This document shows positions 19,915-31,064 of a stretch of 64,000 nt of DNA, in pieces. A program made the position numbers and the translations under genes. The stretch comes from Arion vulgaris (Eukaryota > Mollusca > Gastropoda > Stylommatophora > Arionidae). Every line of letters starts with the position of its first letter. Within the stretch, counting starts at the first letter, position 1. Below the pieces are notes generated by a model. That model searched no databases and was not told where the DNA came from. It saw only the letters and a program-made list of their open reading frames with translations. The DNA is taken from the NCBI GenBank assembly GCA_020796225.1, contig CM036764.1:28745450-28809449 (forward strand), in the 5' to 3' direction.

Positions 19915-20830
19915 GTACAAAGTTTATATTTCCCCCAGATATATAATCTAACTTGTTTTAATTGATGCATCCTGATGAAGATATTTCTTGTGCTTTCCTC
20001 TCTAGTGAATATCATTATTTCAATTGTGTCTATGTTGTTTTTCATATTGTAGTCACCGCATGTTAACTGGCGTCTACTAACATAATGCTGTAGATATTCT
20101 TCTATTAATGATATCATTATTTGATTGTCGGCAAAAAGAAATTCATTTAGGAGTTCCACAAGGCTGTTCCATTCACTGGTGTTTGCTATTTTACAGAATT
20201 GGCTGACATTTGTGATGAACAACAGCTGTTATAGTACACACCTTTGTCTTATTCCAGTTTATAACGTGGAACTTCTCTGAAAGTCTTGTGTTTGTTATAA
20301 TTCGACACTGACTTTTTATGTAGAGACTTTTACATAGATTGATGGTCATTAATTCCATAGTTTGATAATAGCTCCCACTACTTTCCCTCTATCTACAATT
20401 CTATACGGTCAAACGCTTTTCCCTGATTCACGGACACAACGTGTAAGTGTTCTTCGAATTCGACAATGTTGTCTACTAACTGTCTGACGGCGAATATTGC
20501 TTCTGTACATCTTCTGTGGTGGCGTCTGTGGCTTAGGGGATAGTGACTCGGTCTATTAACCCCGACGTTCTGAGTTCGAATCTCGCTGCGGACAGTTTGG
20601 TTGCAAATTGTTTCCCGTGGAGTTTTACAAAAAGACGATGGTATCACCCGTTCAGAAAGCAATGGCAAACTACTGAACGTAATAGTGCCTAGAAAATCAC
20701 AAACAGCGTTAAAAAGCTGGGGTTGATTCGTAAAGTCTTTTAAAGGATATGCAATTAACTTTTTTACACCTTCTGTACTTCTGAAATCTAATTTCTTGCT
20801 GATATGTTTTCAGTAAATAGGAGCACGTAC
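19915..20830 (-). mobile_element. LINE reverse-transcriptase relic split by a SINE
   Basis: On the minus strand: YQQEIRFQKYRRC (position of GFRKGRS), then after a SINE TEAIFAVRQLVDNIVEFEEH and VVSVNQGKAFDRIE (RT motif with catalytic D region changed to N-Q), then EFLFADNQIMISLIEE (the YADD box read as FADN), and DYNMKNNIDTIEI. The order is that of a LINE RT domain. Several frameshifts and loss of catalytic acidic residues make it inactive. Confidence 0.85.
20518..20765 (+). mobile_element. tRNA-derived SINE, family E, copy 3, inside the LINE RT
   Basis: Best preserved E copy: A box TGGCTTAGGGG, B box GAGTTCGAATCTC, body AGCAATGGCAAACTACTGAA and TGCCTAGAAAATCAC. TSD of 11 bp with one mismatch (ACATCTTCTGT 20507-20517; ACACCTTCTGT 20766-20776), lying in the RT codons for RRC. 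Confidence 0.95.
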
Positions 20831-20924
20831 ATAGGCAATTTCCCATATATAAGCAAACACACTTCTGTACACATACGCAGTAAAATATAAATACAAATTT
20901 ATACATTCTCACACTGGGCAGGCA

Positions 20925-21196
20925 AATCTTCTTCTTCTTCGAACGCTCCATATCGACCACTTGTTAAACCACTCTTTGTGATCTGTAAGTGATCTGAGCC
21001 TAAGAGCGATTGTACGTCGTGCCAGTTATGCACCTACAAATAGGCCAGCACATAATATTTCTGCGACGCTTTTTATTTTTATTGACTATGGTGCCTTCTC
21101 TAGGCTCCTACCATAGTCGCATCTTACGACATGCGTTGTAGGTAGCAGTATTACTATTCTTTGCTCCCTTTACGAGTCCTGGCAACACACGGGCGA
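20925..21196 (-). mobile_element. SINE family A, copy 3
   Basis: Minus strand from CCCGTGTGTTGCCAGGACTC through the core to (GAA)n. 8-bp TSD GGCAGGCA at 20917-20924 and 21197-21204. Confidence 0.9.
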
Positions 21197-21212
21197 GGCA
21201 GGCATATAAAGA

Positions 21213-21368
21213 TATGCAGGCACTATACTTCCAGCATCGCTTAGCTTTATGCAGGCACTATACTTCCAGCATCGCTTATCTTTATGCAGGCACTATACTT
21301 CCAGCATCGCTTAGCTTTACATATAAAGATATGCAGGCACTATACTTCCAGCATCGCTTAGCTTTATT
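21213..21368. repeat. 37-bp tandem repeat, 4 copies
   Basis: TATGCAGGCACTATACTTCC plus AGCATCGCTTAGCTTTA, with a short ACATATAAAGA insert before the fourth unit that also occurs before the first. Located immediately after the right TSD of the A element. Confidence 0.92.
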
Positions 21369-21369
21369 T

Positions 21370-21984
21370 TTCAATCCTAACGACATTGAGACACCTACTC
21401 CATCATTGCATATATTTAAACAAATTACCCGAAATGCAGTTAATGAAATGTTTACTCGTTTGTGAAGAAGTCATTCAAACCAGGGCTTCATTTATTAATT
21501 CATTAGTTATTAAATGCAAGACTTGCAAGATATTTCATCTCGAACCAGTCAAGTCTCTGCATAGATTACAATCAAGGAAGTCACACAAAAGTAAATCAAC
21601 AGGAAACTTACAATAATTCTCAATTCGTTAGAAACAAAACGATGAAGAATCAGCTCACAGTCAGACCAGAGAACAAACAGACGAGACTCGGAGACAGGTC
21701 AGAGTGGGGTCTAGTTCTGGTATCTAATCCTGGGATAAACTTTGGATTTCTCGAGCATTCCAGTCATGTCCGGGCCCCATCAACTACTTCAAGAGCACAT
21801 ACAGAGGAGCCACAAACAGTTACTGGTGTGTGACAGATGGATATGTCTGCACCCCGACTGTACCTAGCTGGGGGTCATGATTCACAAAATCAGTTAGTTA
21901 CTATTTTACAATGACTGTTTTTGTTAACTTTTAATTTGTTTATTTTTTCCACTTGAAACGGAATTAACGTATACTTGTTATTTT
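21370..21984. other. No recognisable feature
   Basis: Short open frames, none with a recognisable domain. Confidence 0.35.
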
Positions 21985-22240
21985 TAAAATTAAAGGTACC
22001 ATTTTTCATGCTGTGAAGTCTATTGGGAAATACGTTGTTACGCCTTTATTTTTCATTTACCATCGGCACACGATGGGTGATATGGTCAACATCCCACCGA
22101 CGCTTTTCCGGTACTCCAATGTTGCTGAGTCAATCTGAGAGCTGTTACGATCGAAAAAAAATCTCACTCCCACTGTTACATTGGACCCAGACCTTGCACC
22201 TAAGAGGCGAATGCACTAACCACAACGCTATCTGACTAAT
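21985..22240 (-). mobile_element. SINE family C, copy 2, with tRNA-like head
   Basis: On the minus strand the head TAGCGTTGTGGTTAGTGC and GGTCTGGGTCCAATG fit A and B boxes. The body shares CCCATCGTGTGCCGA(T) and the AAATAAAGGCGTAACA region with the copies at 10.4 and 36.0 kb. This copy shows that C is tRNA-derived. Confidence 0.8.
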
Positions 22241-22292
22241 GAAAAACAAGATAGCATTTTCTGACCATACGGTATGAAGTAGCTTGATTTGA

Positions 22293-22425
22293 CATGTCTA
22301 GACCTTAGTGTACATGAGGTAGGAGGGCCAATTCCTTTCCTCGCGTGTGAAATATCGAGTGTCGGATTGAACCCACAACTCTTGTGTCCATGTCTTATGC
22401 ATTACGCTAATCCACCCATTTATCC
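22293..22425 (-). mobile_element. tRNA-derived SINE, family L, copy 2
   Basis: Matches the copy at 3.8-4.0 kb on the minus strand: GCGTAATGCATAAGACATGG, GTGGGTTCAATCCG B box, then GGAATTGGCCCTCCTACCTC. Truncated at the 3' side. Confidence 0.75.
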
Positions 22426-22474
22426 CGACTAACATTCTTGCTATTAGTAACTAATATGACAGCTACGTTACTGC

Positions 22475-22690
22475 CTGAAGCACCGCTTTTTAGGCAGTGT
22501 AGGACAGGGGGCACATGTGCCTGTTAAATTTAATGGTCGCATGGATGGTGCAGTCGCCGCGAAACTGTCCAGGTTAGGGTTTACTTTATGCCCCCACAGA
22601 AAAAACTCCTTGGCCTTACCGTGGGTTGGACACGAAACTCCTGCATGGGAGCTGCACTGTAATCCATTCTGCCAGACGCTCCACTATTTA
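22475..22690 (-). mobile_element. tRNA-derived SINE, family D, copy 1
   Basis: Minus strand: GGAGCGTCTGGCAGAATGGA head, body TAACCTGGACAGTTTCGCGG and CTGCACCATCCATGCGACCA, end near CCTGTCCTACACTGCC. Other copies are at 42.9 and 61.9 kb; the B box region here is degraded. Confidence 0.8.
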
Positions 22691-22699
22691 CAGTAATTT

Positions 22700-22980
22700 G
22701 TGATAACTACATGTACAATATTAACAATTCATGTATTTTGGAGCTCATTTACAGTAATTCATTATTATCATTTACAGTAACTCGTAATTATTATTTCCAG
22801 ACCCGTACTGTTTACTTTCACAGCACGCCCTGCATAAAACAGTGAGTTAAATAGAGCGCTGGCTTCACAATAGATGTATATCATAATGGCTTCCGGCGCA
22901 GACATGTTGCACTCGATCCTGCTATAAATGGGTAACTAGCTCACAGTGTTAAGGAAGGAATTAAATAGAAAAAAATCTGC
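22700..22980. other. No recognisable feature
   Basis: Short ATTTACAGTAA repeats near 22690-22800 (three, irregular); otherwise nothing. Confidence 0.4.
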
Positions 22981-22984
22981 TCAT

Positions 22985-23460
22985 TGTCATTTTGGCTTCA
23001 AGATTAAATAACAAAGAAATGAACTGTCCATCTTAGCTTCAATTGTCAAGTAACAAAAAACGAAACTGTCCATCTTGGTTTAATATGTTTATAAGTAAAG
23101 AAACTACCCATCTTGGTTTAATATGTTTATAAGTAAAGAAGGAAACTGTTCATCTTGGTTTAATATGTTTATAAGTAAAGAAAGAAACTGTCCATCTTGG
23201 TTTAATATGTTTATAAGTAAAGAAAGAAAGTAAATGTCCATCTTCGCTTCAAATGTAGGGTAACAAAAGAGAGAAACTGCCCATCTTCGCTTCAATGTGG
23301 AGTAACAAAGAAAGGAACTGTCCATCTTCGCTTCAATGTGGAGTAACAAAGAAAGGAACTGTCCACCTTCGCTTCAATGTGGAGTAACAAAGAAAGAAAC
23401 TGTCCATCTTCACTTCCATGTGGAGTAACAAAGAAAGGAACTGTCAATCTCATTTTCAAA
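22985..23460. repeat. Two interleaved ~41-bp tandem families
   Basis: Left part: GGTTTAATATGTTTATAAGT units (about 23075-23225). Right part: TTCGCTTCAATGTGGAGTAA units (about 23230-23440). Both share GAAA(C/G)TGTCCATCTT(G/C), so one family seems to have switched its variable half. Confidence 0.88.
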
Positions 23461-23938
23461 CACTAAGACCAAGTACTATGAGGTCTCTAACACTTCACAC
23501 CCCTACGAAGCTACACGTAATGAGATTCCCTTTCCTTTCTTTACGTAAGACGAAAAGGTAACCATACTTTAATAATCAGACAGCCGTCCAGTCTATGGGT
23601 CTCATGTATGCTAGTTAAAGGTGACATTTAGAAAGGATGAGTCTGTTTAATTTCACTTAGAGAACTTCAGAGAAAATTGAAATTTTACAATAATCTCTTT
23701 CTCCGTCTCTATGACAAACCCACAATGACATCTCCATTAGAATCGTTTCACCCACATATAATGTGCTTTAATTGGAAACATAGGCCTTATATGGCAGTCT
23801 ATTGTTTTATGTCGTGTCTACAACATTCCAAAATCTGCAGGCATAGCTTGAAATTTAAAAAAACCGATTAGAAGAAGTCTAGAAAGGTAGAAAACAAATA
23901 AGCAAACTAAGTTTAGAGATTATAAATATAGTAAAGTG
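23461..23938. other. No recognisable feature
   Basis: A 64-codon frame at 23677-23871 matches nothing I know. No element ends. Confidence 0.35.
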
Positions 23939-23939
23939 T

Positions 23940-24160
23940 CTAAACGAAAACCTGAGGGGAATATAACAAGAAGGGTCTTTTTCTGAAACCCGTAGGGAAA
24001 GCGAAAGAAGGGGAGGCAGAGAAATACACGGAGGAGAGATTTGGAGACAGAGATCAACAATATAAAGAAGAGCTGGAGGGAGCTGCAGGAGATAGCTAGA
24101 GATAAGAAGAATTTGGCATGAGTTGGTTGAGGGCCTATGCCAAATCTGGGTTTAAAAGGC
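23940..24160 (+). mobile_element. LINE C-terminal fragment
   Basis: Across two frames it reads GKRKKGRQRNTRRRDLETEI, NNIKKSWRELQEIARDKKNL and a GPMPNLG end, matching the basic RGRPRNTWRRDLE region of LINE C-termini. Followed by a GA-rich tail to about 24200. Confidence 0.75.
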
Positions 24161-24232
24161 AGAGAGAGAGAGAGAAAGAGAGAGTGAGAGAGAAAGGCTC
24201 TAAGGCCGATGATTAATTTCATTACACTTGGT

Positions 24233-24420
24233 TTTACCTCATATGGCTCGGTCCTTCTACGCAGAAAATATCACGCCACCTGCGGAACTCTCTAGCTCCT
24301 GCAACAATCCTAGATACTCTTGAAAAAATGTACTCGTAAACAGAACAGCGTAGTCCGAATTATGCTGCGCGACATTCGGAACGCAAGACAATGGCGTAAC
24401 GACTTAGCAACAGAAACCCC
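24233..24420 (-). mobile_element. tRNA-derived SINE, family I, copy 4
   Basis: Collinear with 7190-7372: TATGGCTCGGTCCTTCT at the distal end, AGCTCCTGCAACAATCCTAG in the body, and a decayed tRNA-like head near 24370-24420. Confidence 0.75.
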
Positions 24421-24649
24421 CTATAAATATAGTAATTCAATGGAAATATTGCAAGAAGAACGTGAGTTCTCGCTCTAACATGTTAATATTGAAACATAAC
24501 AATAAATATAACAGAGGGAAGAGATAACAGGTGTAAATAAAGCTGGTTTAAAAAATCTTTGGAAAATGAGATAATATGCAAACACAAGGTTAGATAGTTT
24601 TACAGCGCACATAAACTAGACACAGTGACGTTTTTACCAAAATGATATA

Positions 24650-24910
24650 CGAACAACCTTGCGGATGCAAGTACATGAAATTGTATGATCGAGATGGTTT
24701 TTATGCATATATGCTGTACGTCTGCAGGGGATTTGGTAACGACAGCTTTTCGATGGACAGCGGATGGTAAAGAAAACTTGAGCTCCCAAAGAAAACGTGG
24801 AGAAGCGTGCAAAGAGAAATGAAAGAGTGTGTGTCTTGACATGGAAAACAAACATTAGAAAAGCGAGAGATCGGTAACAGTGGAAATATGTTGTGGAAAC
24901 AATATATGTC
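24650..24910 (+). mobile_element. LINE 3' fragment
   Basis: Reads PKKTWRSVQREMKECVLTW and CRGFGNDSFSMDSGW, homologous to the minus-strand fragment at 55.5-55.8 kb (PKKT*RRTVKK, ALRWTADGKRR). Ends CAGTGGAAATATGTTGTGGA as that copy does. Confidence 0.7.
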
Positions 24911-25506
24911 AAACGTGATAGAAAAGGATATAGATATGAAATACAGCTAAGGTCTTGTTAGTCGAAACGTTGCTGTATATTGTCATTGTTTTTGTAATTT
25001 GTAAAACTACAGTACTTTGTTATTACGTGTTTCGCCAATCAAATAATTTTACTGCAGTCTCCATTGATATTTAGAAAAGGATATAGATATGAAACATAGC
25101 AAAGATAGTGAAAACAATAAATCTCGAAGGACTGTTATAGTAACAATGTACTGCGCTATACAAGCCACTGGATGTTGATGGTCGAATCTGATTAAAAGCA
25201 ATGTTTCTTGGACTCTATCAAATCTTGTTTAATGATCTTAACTTGGCAAACATTTTCATATGATCACATTTGATTTTTAGAAAAGCCCATTAAATCAGAA
25301 TTTTGTGAACTGCATTAATCTTAGAGTGGCAACACTGGAGGAAATCGAGGCCTAAATATATTTAGATAACATTAACAAAACAGCGGGCACATCTAAAGAC
25401 ATCAAATCTAAGACACAAATAGTAAAAGAAATATTTGACATTTTAAAAAACCATATTGAACACAACAATGATAATAAAGAATACTAAATCTTTTTAAAAC
25501 ATTAAT
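24911..25506. other. No recognisable feature
   Basis: AT-rich. ATAGAAAAGGATATAGATAT occurs twice (about 24919 and 25073), suggesting an old dispersed duplication. Confidence 0.4.
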
Positions 25507-25757
25507 TCCTCTTCTTCTTCTTCTTCGAACGTTCCATATCGATCATTTGTTAACCACTCTGTGTGATTTGTATGTGATCTGAACCTAAGAGCCATTGTAC
25601 GTTGTGTCAGTTATGCGCCTACAAGTAGACCAGCAGATCCGATTACTGCAACGCTTTTCATTTAATAGGTAGTTTCCTAGACCCCTACCTCAGTTGCCTC
25701 TTAGACATGCCTTGTAGGTTGCAGTGTTACTATTCTTTGCTCCCCTTTGCTCCCCAG
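25507..25757 (-). mobile_element. SINE family A, copy 4 (5' end missing)
   Basis: Minus-strand A element with a long (GAA)n tail; the 5' head stops at GGGAGCAAAGGGGAGCAAAG, duplicated locally, without the CGTGTGTTGC start. Confidence 0.85.
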
Positions 25758-25852
25758 TATATACCTAAATGACCATATTGCGAATATTCCATAATTATTA
25801 TTGCCATATTCTCTTTTTGAACATGTTACAAATATCTAAATGGTCATCACGC

Positions 25853-26112
25853 TTGTGTGTTGCCGGGGTCCGTAAGAGGAGCAAAGAATAGTAATACTGC
25901 TACCTACAAGGCATGTCGAAAGAGCGACTAGGTAGGGCCTAGAAAGCTTCCTAGTAAATAACAAGCGTCGCAGAAATCGGAAGTGTTTGCCAACTTATGG
26001 GGGCATAACTGGCGCAACGTAAATCGTTCTTAGGCTCGGATCACATACAAATCACAAAGAGTGGTTAACATGTAGTCGAAATGGAGCATTCGAAGAAGAA
26101 GAAGAAGAAGTC
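25853..26112 (+). mobile_element. SINE family A, copy 5
   Basis: Plus-strand element from TGTGTTGCCGGGGTCC to a six-repeat GAA tail. The core is slightly altered (GTCGAAAGAGCGACT). Flanking GTCATC at both sides may be a short remnant TSD. Confidence 0.88.
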
Positions 26113-26363
26113 ATCTTGCAAACACACCATGTGTATCTATTTCCCAAATCGTATTGCCATATTCGTTGTATGAGCTTGTTACTCATACATGAATTCCCAT
26201 CTTGCTTACACTCCATATATTATTTTTCGTATTAAGATATTCGTTGTCTGAGCTTGTTACTTATACATGAATTAACATCTTGCTTACACTCCATATATTA
26301 TTTTGCTTATTAAGATATTAGTTGTCTGAGCATGTTACTCAAGCCTGAACGACCATCTTGCTT

Positions 26364-26553
26364 CATCATCATCATGGTGCGTATCCTTTATAGGACGTTG
26401 CTCTCTTTGCAGCACATCTGAAATTCACTCTGTCTCTTGCCAGTTCACCCACTTCGTCGATGGTCATGTTCATGGTTTCTTTAATATCTTGTAGCCATCT
26501 TCTTGATCTACCTCTGTCTCTGGTTCCTGGGACCCTGCCCTCTAGAATTGTTA
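26364..26553 (-). mobile_element. LINE-1-type 3' end
   Basis: Minus strand: GSRKRRWLQDIKETMNMTID and EVGELARDRVNFRCAAK, almost identical to the C-terminus at 57.8-57.9 kb, then ATCCTATAAAGG-like DNA and an (ATG)n tail. TSD CATCTTGCTT / CATCATGCTT (26354-26363, 26554-26563). Confidence 0.92.
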
Positions 26554-26836
26554 CATCATGCTTACACACCATCTTGCTTACACTCATATATTCTATTCCG
26601 TATTAACATATTTGCGGTCTGAGCATGTTACTCAAGCCTGAATTACCATCTTGCAAACACTACCTACATTCTCTTCCCTATTGACATATTTGTTGTCTGA
26701 GTATGTTACACATAACTAAATGACCATCTTGCAAACACTCCATATATTCTATTCCTTATTAACATATTCGTTGTCTGGGCATGTTACTCATGCATGAATG
26801 ACCATCTTGAAAGAAACACTCCCTACATTCTATTCA

Positions 26837-27040
26837 TCAAAAATCCAGATACCTTGTATCTTCACTTGCTTCAATCAAGTTTGCTACACAATATCACTCT
26901 TTCACTTGCTTTGCAAACGGTCTTGGTTATTTTCACAAATAGACATTCACAAACACCGAAATGGTCACCACTAATCCTATTCCCTGCCACATCCAATGTA
27001 ATTATTCGATTCCTTGTTCTCTCTCGCCACGGAATAGTAT
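26837..27040 (+). other. Open frame of unknown origin
   Basis: About 68 codons open (LYLHLLQSSLLHNITLSLAL, then TSNVIIRFLVLSRHGIV). It may be old retroelement or transposase debris; I do not recognise it and do not call it a gene. Confidence 0.25.
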
Positions 27041-27249
27041 GACCAGGACAGTATTGGGGTTGGTAATTGTGTCTTAACTAAATCGATTACAAAGGATGGG
27101 AAACAGATACTCGACATTTTTAAAGAAGCGATCATGGAAAGTATTTCTAAGTTATCTTTATGTTATGTGAGTTTTGTTGGTATGTGAGAATGTGGACACA
27201 ATCATTATGTATGTCTAGGATTTAATATTGCGTCTGCGACTGTCTATTA

Positions 27250-27507
27250 TCCCTCTTCTTCTTCTTCGCGAACGATCCATATGTTAAACCACTCTTTGTG
27301 ATTTGTATGTGATCTGAGCTTAAGAGCGATAATACGTTGTGTGCCAGTTATGCACCTAGAACTAGACCAGAACATCCGATTTTTGTGACACTTTATTTAC
27401 TGGGGTGACCTATCTAGGTCTCTACCTCAGTTGCCTCTTACGACATGCCTTGTATGTCGCAGTGTTACTATTCTTTGCTCCCCTTACGAGCCTCAGAGAC
27501 ACGGGTA
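27250..27507 (-). mobile_element. SINE family A, copy 6
   Basis: Minus strand from CCCGTGTCTCTGAGG to the GAA tail. TSD of 12 bp with one mismatch (GACTGTCTATTA 27238-27249, GACTATCTATTA 27508-27519). Confidence 0.92.
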
Positions 27508-27564
27508 GACTATCTATTAAATCACATACATTGGTGGCGATGTAAGCTGGATTAATGTCATGCA

Positions 27565-27780
27565 TATAACGTTATGGGGACGTCTGTTTCTTAGCGGTAG
27601 TTAGCTCGATCACAACCCGAGAGTACCTGGTTCAAACATCGCGGCGGGTTGTTTTAAGCAAATTTGTTCCCATTAATTTTTTACGTACAGTAAAAAATGA
27701 TCTCATCGTTCAGAAAGCATTGGCAAACTATTGATCTTATAAGTGGTGTCTAGAAAATCAAACATCGGTGCTTGATATTT
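27565..27780 (+). mobile_element. tRNA-derived SINE, family E2, copy 1
   Basis: A box-like TTCTTAGCGGTAGTTAGC, B box-like CTGGTTCAAACATCG, then TCGTTCAGAAAGCATTGGCA and GTGTCTAGAAAATCAAAC. It shares the E body but has a different anticodon-side sequence (GATCACAACCCGAGAG), also seen near 34.3 and 36.7 kb. Confidence 0.85.
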
Positions 27781-27784
27781 GACC

Positions 27785-28485
27785 CCCAAAAAAACTCGTC
27801 AGTTTAGAAGAAGTCAGAGCAACATTAAATGTCCTTGGTATAAAATAGTCCCACTATTAAAGAAAGTACAATCACACAGTAAAGAGAAGATATCTTTAAT
27901 ATTCACACTGACTGACTAACAGACCAGAGCTATCAATAATGTTAACTGACAAACATCTTCATCTCACAGAATAATCAACCGGACAGAAAGTGCTAACAAA
28001 TTAAATAAATACTGGAGACGCGTCAGAGAAAACCAGTTATGATAACAACTAAGGCCATTATAGTGTTAGTCTAGAGTCGAAGTACAGACATTCAAATTGG
28101 AACCACTTTAGAGGCGCGAGTTTTCAGAGTTTTAACGGGAATCAAAGTGGATATTAATGAACCACAAGAGAAAAATGCTAGCCAAACGAGTTATAATCGA
28201 CGCTATTCATTAATTTTGACTAAAAATTTAAATTATGGTTATGCAATTTTGTCAGAAAATGTCGGAAGTTAAGTTCGGTTGAAAATGTGGGAAAAAATAT
28301 TTAAAATGCTGGGGTTGAGGGGAATGATGTGAAACAAGTCACTTAAAGTTACTGTATGCCAAATAAAGAAGTTTATAATTATATAACAAATATATGAAAC
28401 AATAATGACAACATTTACAAACATCAATTTAGAAGTTAGAGACAATTTAACGGTTCTTAGAATAGAGATTTAGATAAAACTAGAG
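27785..28485. other. No recognisable feature
   Basis: AT-rich non-coding sequence. Confidence 0.35.
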
Positions 28486-28488
28486 AGC

Positions 28489-28489
<1 letters not shown>

Positions 28490-28537
<48 letters not shown>

Positions 28538-28538
28538 C
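28490..28538. repeat. (GA)n microsatellite
   Basis: Some 20 near-perfect GA dinucleotides. Confidence 0.95.
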
Positions 28539-28861
28539 TATGTAACGATTACATACAAGACATAAAAGTGTCGAAAAGTACTAAAATCTTGGAAGATTAA
28601 ATTATGTATGCGTATTAAATAATCTGACCAGATAGATAGAAATATAAAAGATAGACACACATAATAACAGAGAACAGAAATAGACACATAGACAGACACA
28701 ATCAGAAACATAAGAGACAAAGAGGGAGAGATATATGAATGACATATAGAGATAAAACATAAACTTTAAAAACGACAGATGGACAAAAACAAAAAGACAC
28801 ACATAAAGATTACAGAAAAATAAATAAAGAAAACTGCGATATCAAAAACAAAAAGAAAACT

Positions 28862-30190
28862 GCGACAACAGAAACAAGAAGAACATTGAAACAACAGAAA
28901 CAAGAAGAACATTGAAACAACAGAAACAAGAAGAACATTGCAACAACAGAAAAAAGAAGAACATTGCAACAACAGAAACAAGAAGAACATTGCAACAACA
29001 GAAACAAGAAGAACATTGCAACAACAGAAACAAGAAGAACATTGCAACAACAGAAACAAGAAGAACACTTCAACAACAGAAACAAGAAGAACACTGCAAC
29101 AACAGAAACAAGAAGAACATTGCAACAACAGAAACAAGAAGAACATTGCAACAACAGAAACAAGAAGAACACTTCAACAACAGAAACAAGAAGAACATTG
29201 CAACAACAGAAACAAGAAGAACACTTCAACAACAGAAACAAGAAGAACATTGCAACAACAGAAACAAGAAGAACATTGCAACAACAGAAACAGGAAGAAC
29301 ATTGCAACAACAGAAACAGGAAGAACATTGCAACAACAGAAACAAAGAAGAACATTGCAACAACAGAAACAAGAAGAACACTGCAACAACAGAAACAAGA
29401 AGAACATTGCAACAACAGAAACAAGAAGAACACTTCAACAACAGAAACAAGAAGAACATTGCAACAACAGAAACAAGAAGAACATTGAAACAACAGAGAC
29501 AAGAAGAACATTGCAACAACAGAAACAAGAAGAACATTGCAACAACAGAAACAAGAAGAACATTGCAACAACAGAAACAAGAAGAACACTGCAACAACAG
29601 AAACAAGAAAAACACTGCAACAACAGAAACAAGAAAAACACTTCAACAACAGAAACAAGAAGAACACTGCAACAACAGAAACAAGAAGAACACTGCAACA
29701 ACAGAAACAAGAAGAACACTGCAACAACAGAAACAAGAAGAACACTGCAACAACAGAAACAAGAAGAACACTGCAACAACAGAAACAAGAAGAACATTGC
29801 AACAACAGAAACAAGAAGAACATTGCAACAACAGAAACAAGAAGAACACTGCAACAACAGAAACAAGAAGAACACTGCAACAACAGAAACAAGAAGAACA
29901 TTGCAACAACAGAAACAAGAAGAACACTGCAACAACAGAAACAAGAAGAACATTGCAACAACAGAAACAAGAAGAACATTGCAACAACAGAAACAAGAAG
30001 AACATTGCAACAACAGAAACAAGAAGAACACTGCAACAACAGAAACAAGAAAAACACTGCAACAACAGAAACAAGAATAACATTGCAACAACAGAAACAA
30101 GAAGAACACTGCAACAACAGACACAAGAAAAAATCTATAATAATAGACACAATATGAAAGTTGCAGCAGCAGACACAATAATAAATCTGC
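28862..30190. repeat. 26-bp minisatellite, about 50 copies, stop-free in nearly all frames
   Basis: Unit AACAACAGAAACAAGAAGAA plus CATTGC, with CACTGC, CACTTC and ACTGAAAC variants. Because 26 is not a multiple of three, each frame cycles through all phases every 78 bp. No phase of either strand contains a stop, so long open frames (up to about 470 codons) overlap on both strands. One unit (near 29340) carries an extra A. The right end degrades into related AACAGACACAA units. Confidence 0.97.
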
Positions 30191-30239
30191 AATAACAGAC
30201 ACCAGAACACAGCTACGACAGCAGACACATGAAAAAAAG

Positions 30240-30544
30240 CTGCTTTAATAGACTCAACAAAACAGATGAGATCACCAACAACGTACGTACCTGAGACCAG
30301 TTTGTCTAATACCCTACGGTCTAAGTTTAAAATATTGGAACATGAAATATATAATGTTCTTCATAATTAAAGAGAAAAATCTCAACGCGTAATACGTCGT
30401 GCCTTAAGCATGGCAATAAAGAAAACATTATGTACAACTCACTAGAAGTGACATGAGAATTAATCAAAATAATCTTCTGTACATTTCTTCACGCTGAAGT
30501 GGTTTGGGGAAACCCGAGGACCACATAGACACATATTCTTTCGT
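30240..30544. other. No recognisable feature
   Basis: Non-coding; no repeats. Confidence 0.35.
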
Positions 30545-30557
30545 TGGAGTTGTTAAT

Positions 30558-30763
30558 GTTTTGGTTTTTTCGCTTCAGAAGCACTTGAGCTTTCAGCTCT
30601 TCGGCTCAGTGCCATGAACATCGTAACCCTTCGGTTCGGTGCCACGAGCACCGTAAATCTGGAGAACCTGTGGTTTTCTGCCAGCCCGCGGAATTGAACC
30701 CGCACTCACAGAGGGCTTATCACCCGTCTTTCAACTCGCTACGAACACGCTGGACAGGCGGGC
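30558..30763 (-). mobile_element. tRNA-like SINE, family H, copy 1
   Basis: Minus strand begins GCCCGCCTGTCCAGCGTG, with GCGGGTTCAATTCCGCGGG forming a near-perfect T-arm and B box, and a body GGTGCTCGTGGCACCGAACC, GAGCTGAAAGCTCAAGTGC. The perfect 13-bp TSD TGGAGTTGTTAAT (30545-30557, 30764-30776) defines a 206-bp element. Confidence 0.93.
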
Positions 30764-30811
30764 TGGAGTTGTTAATAAACACAGCTGACATGTCAGCATG
30801 GAGTAGACGTT

Positions 30812-31040
30812 GTCACAGTGTACATGCTGTCAGAGCTTAAATATTGTAACAGCACACACTTTTTCACAATGGCACGTTGTCACAGTTTACATGTTGTCAC
30901 AGTTTACATACTGTCACATGTCACCTGCTGTCACAGTTTGAACGAAACCACAGTGACAGTTGTCACAGTTTGTACAATGTCACAATTCGCAGAATTGTCA
31001 CAGCCGTAACAATATTTTATCTGACACGTTGTGACAGACC
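30812..31040. repeat. Imperfect TGTCACAGTTTACA repeats
   Basis: At least eight occurrences of TGTCACA with variable 10-20 bp spacing. The repeat is too irregular for a precise period. Confidence 0.7.
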
Positions 31041-31064
31041 AAGCGTTGTTACTCGGACCAAGTG

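Larger units (their letters stand above)
25758..26830. repeat. Degenerate ~80-bp tandem array, 8-9 units, with two insertions
   Basis: Units share CATCTTGC(TTACACTCC), ATATTCTATTCC-like and GTTGTCTGAGCATGTTACTC. The array is interrupted by SINE A at 25853-26112 and a LINE 3' end at 26364-26553. Divergence between units suggests it predates both insertions. Confidence 0.85.

Noticed and set aside
28810..30228. Overlapping 427- and 472-codon frames, one of them Cys/Phe/Leu-rich like a membrane protein
   Set aside because: All come from the 26-bp array, which is stop-free in all phases on both strands; simultaneous opposite-strand frames argue against either being real.
30680..30765. Functional tRNA gene at the head of SINE H
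   Set aside because: Strong T-arm, but perfect TSDs enclose the head together with a 120-bp body, so it is a retroposon.
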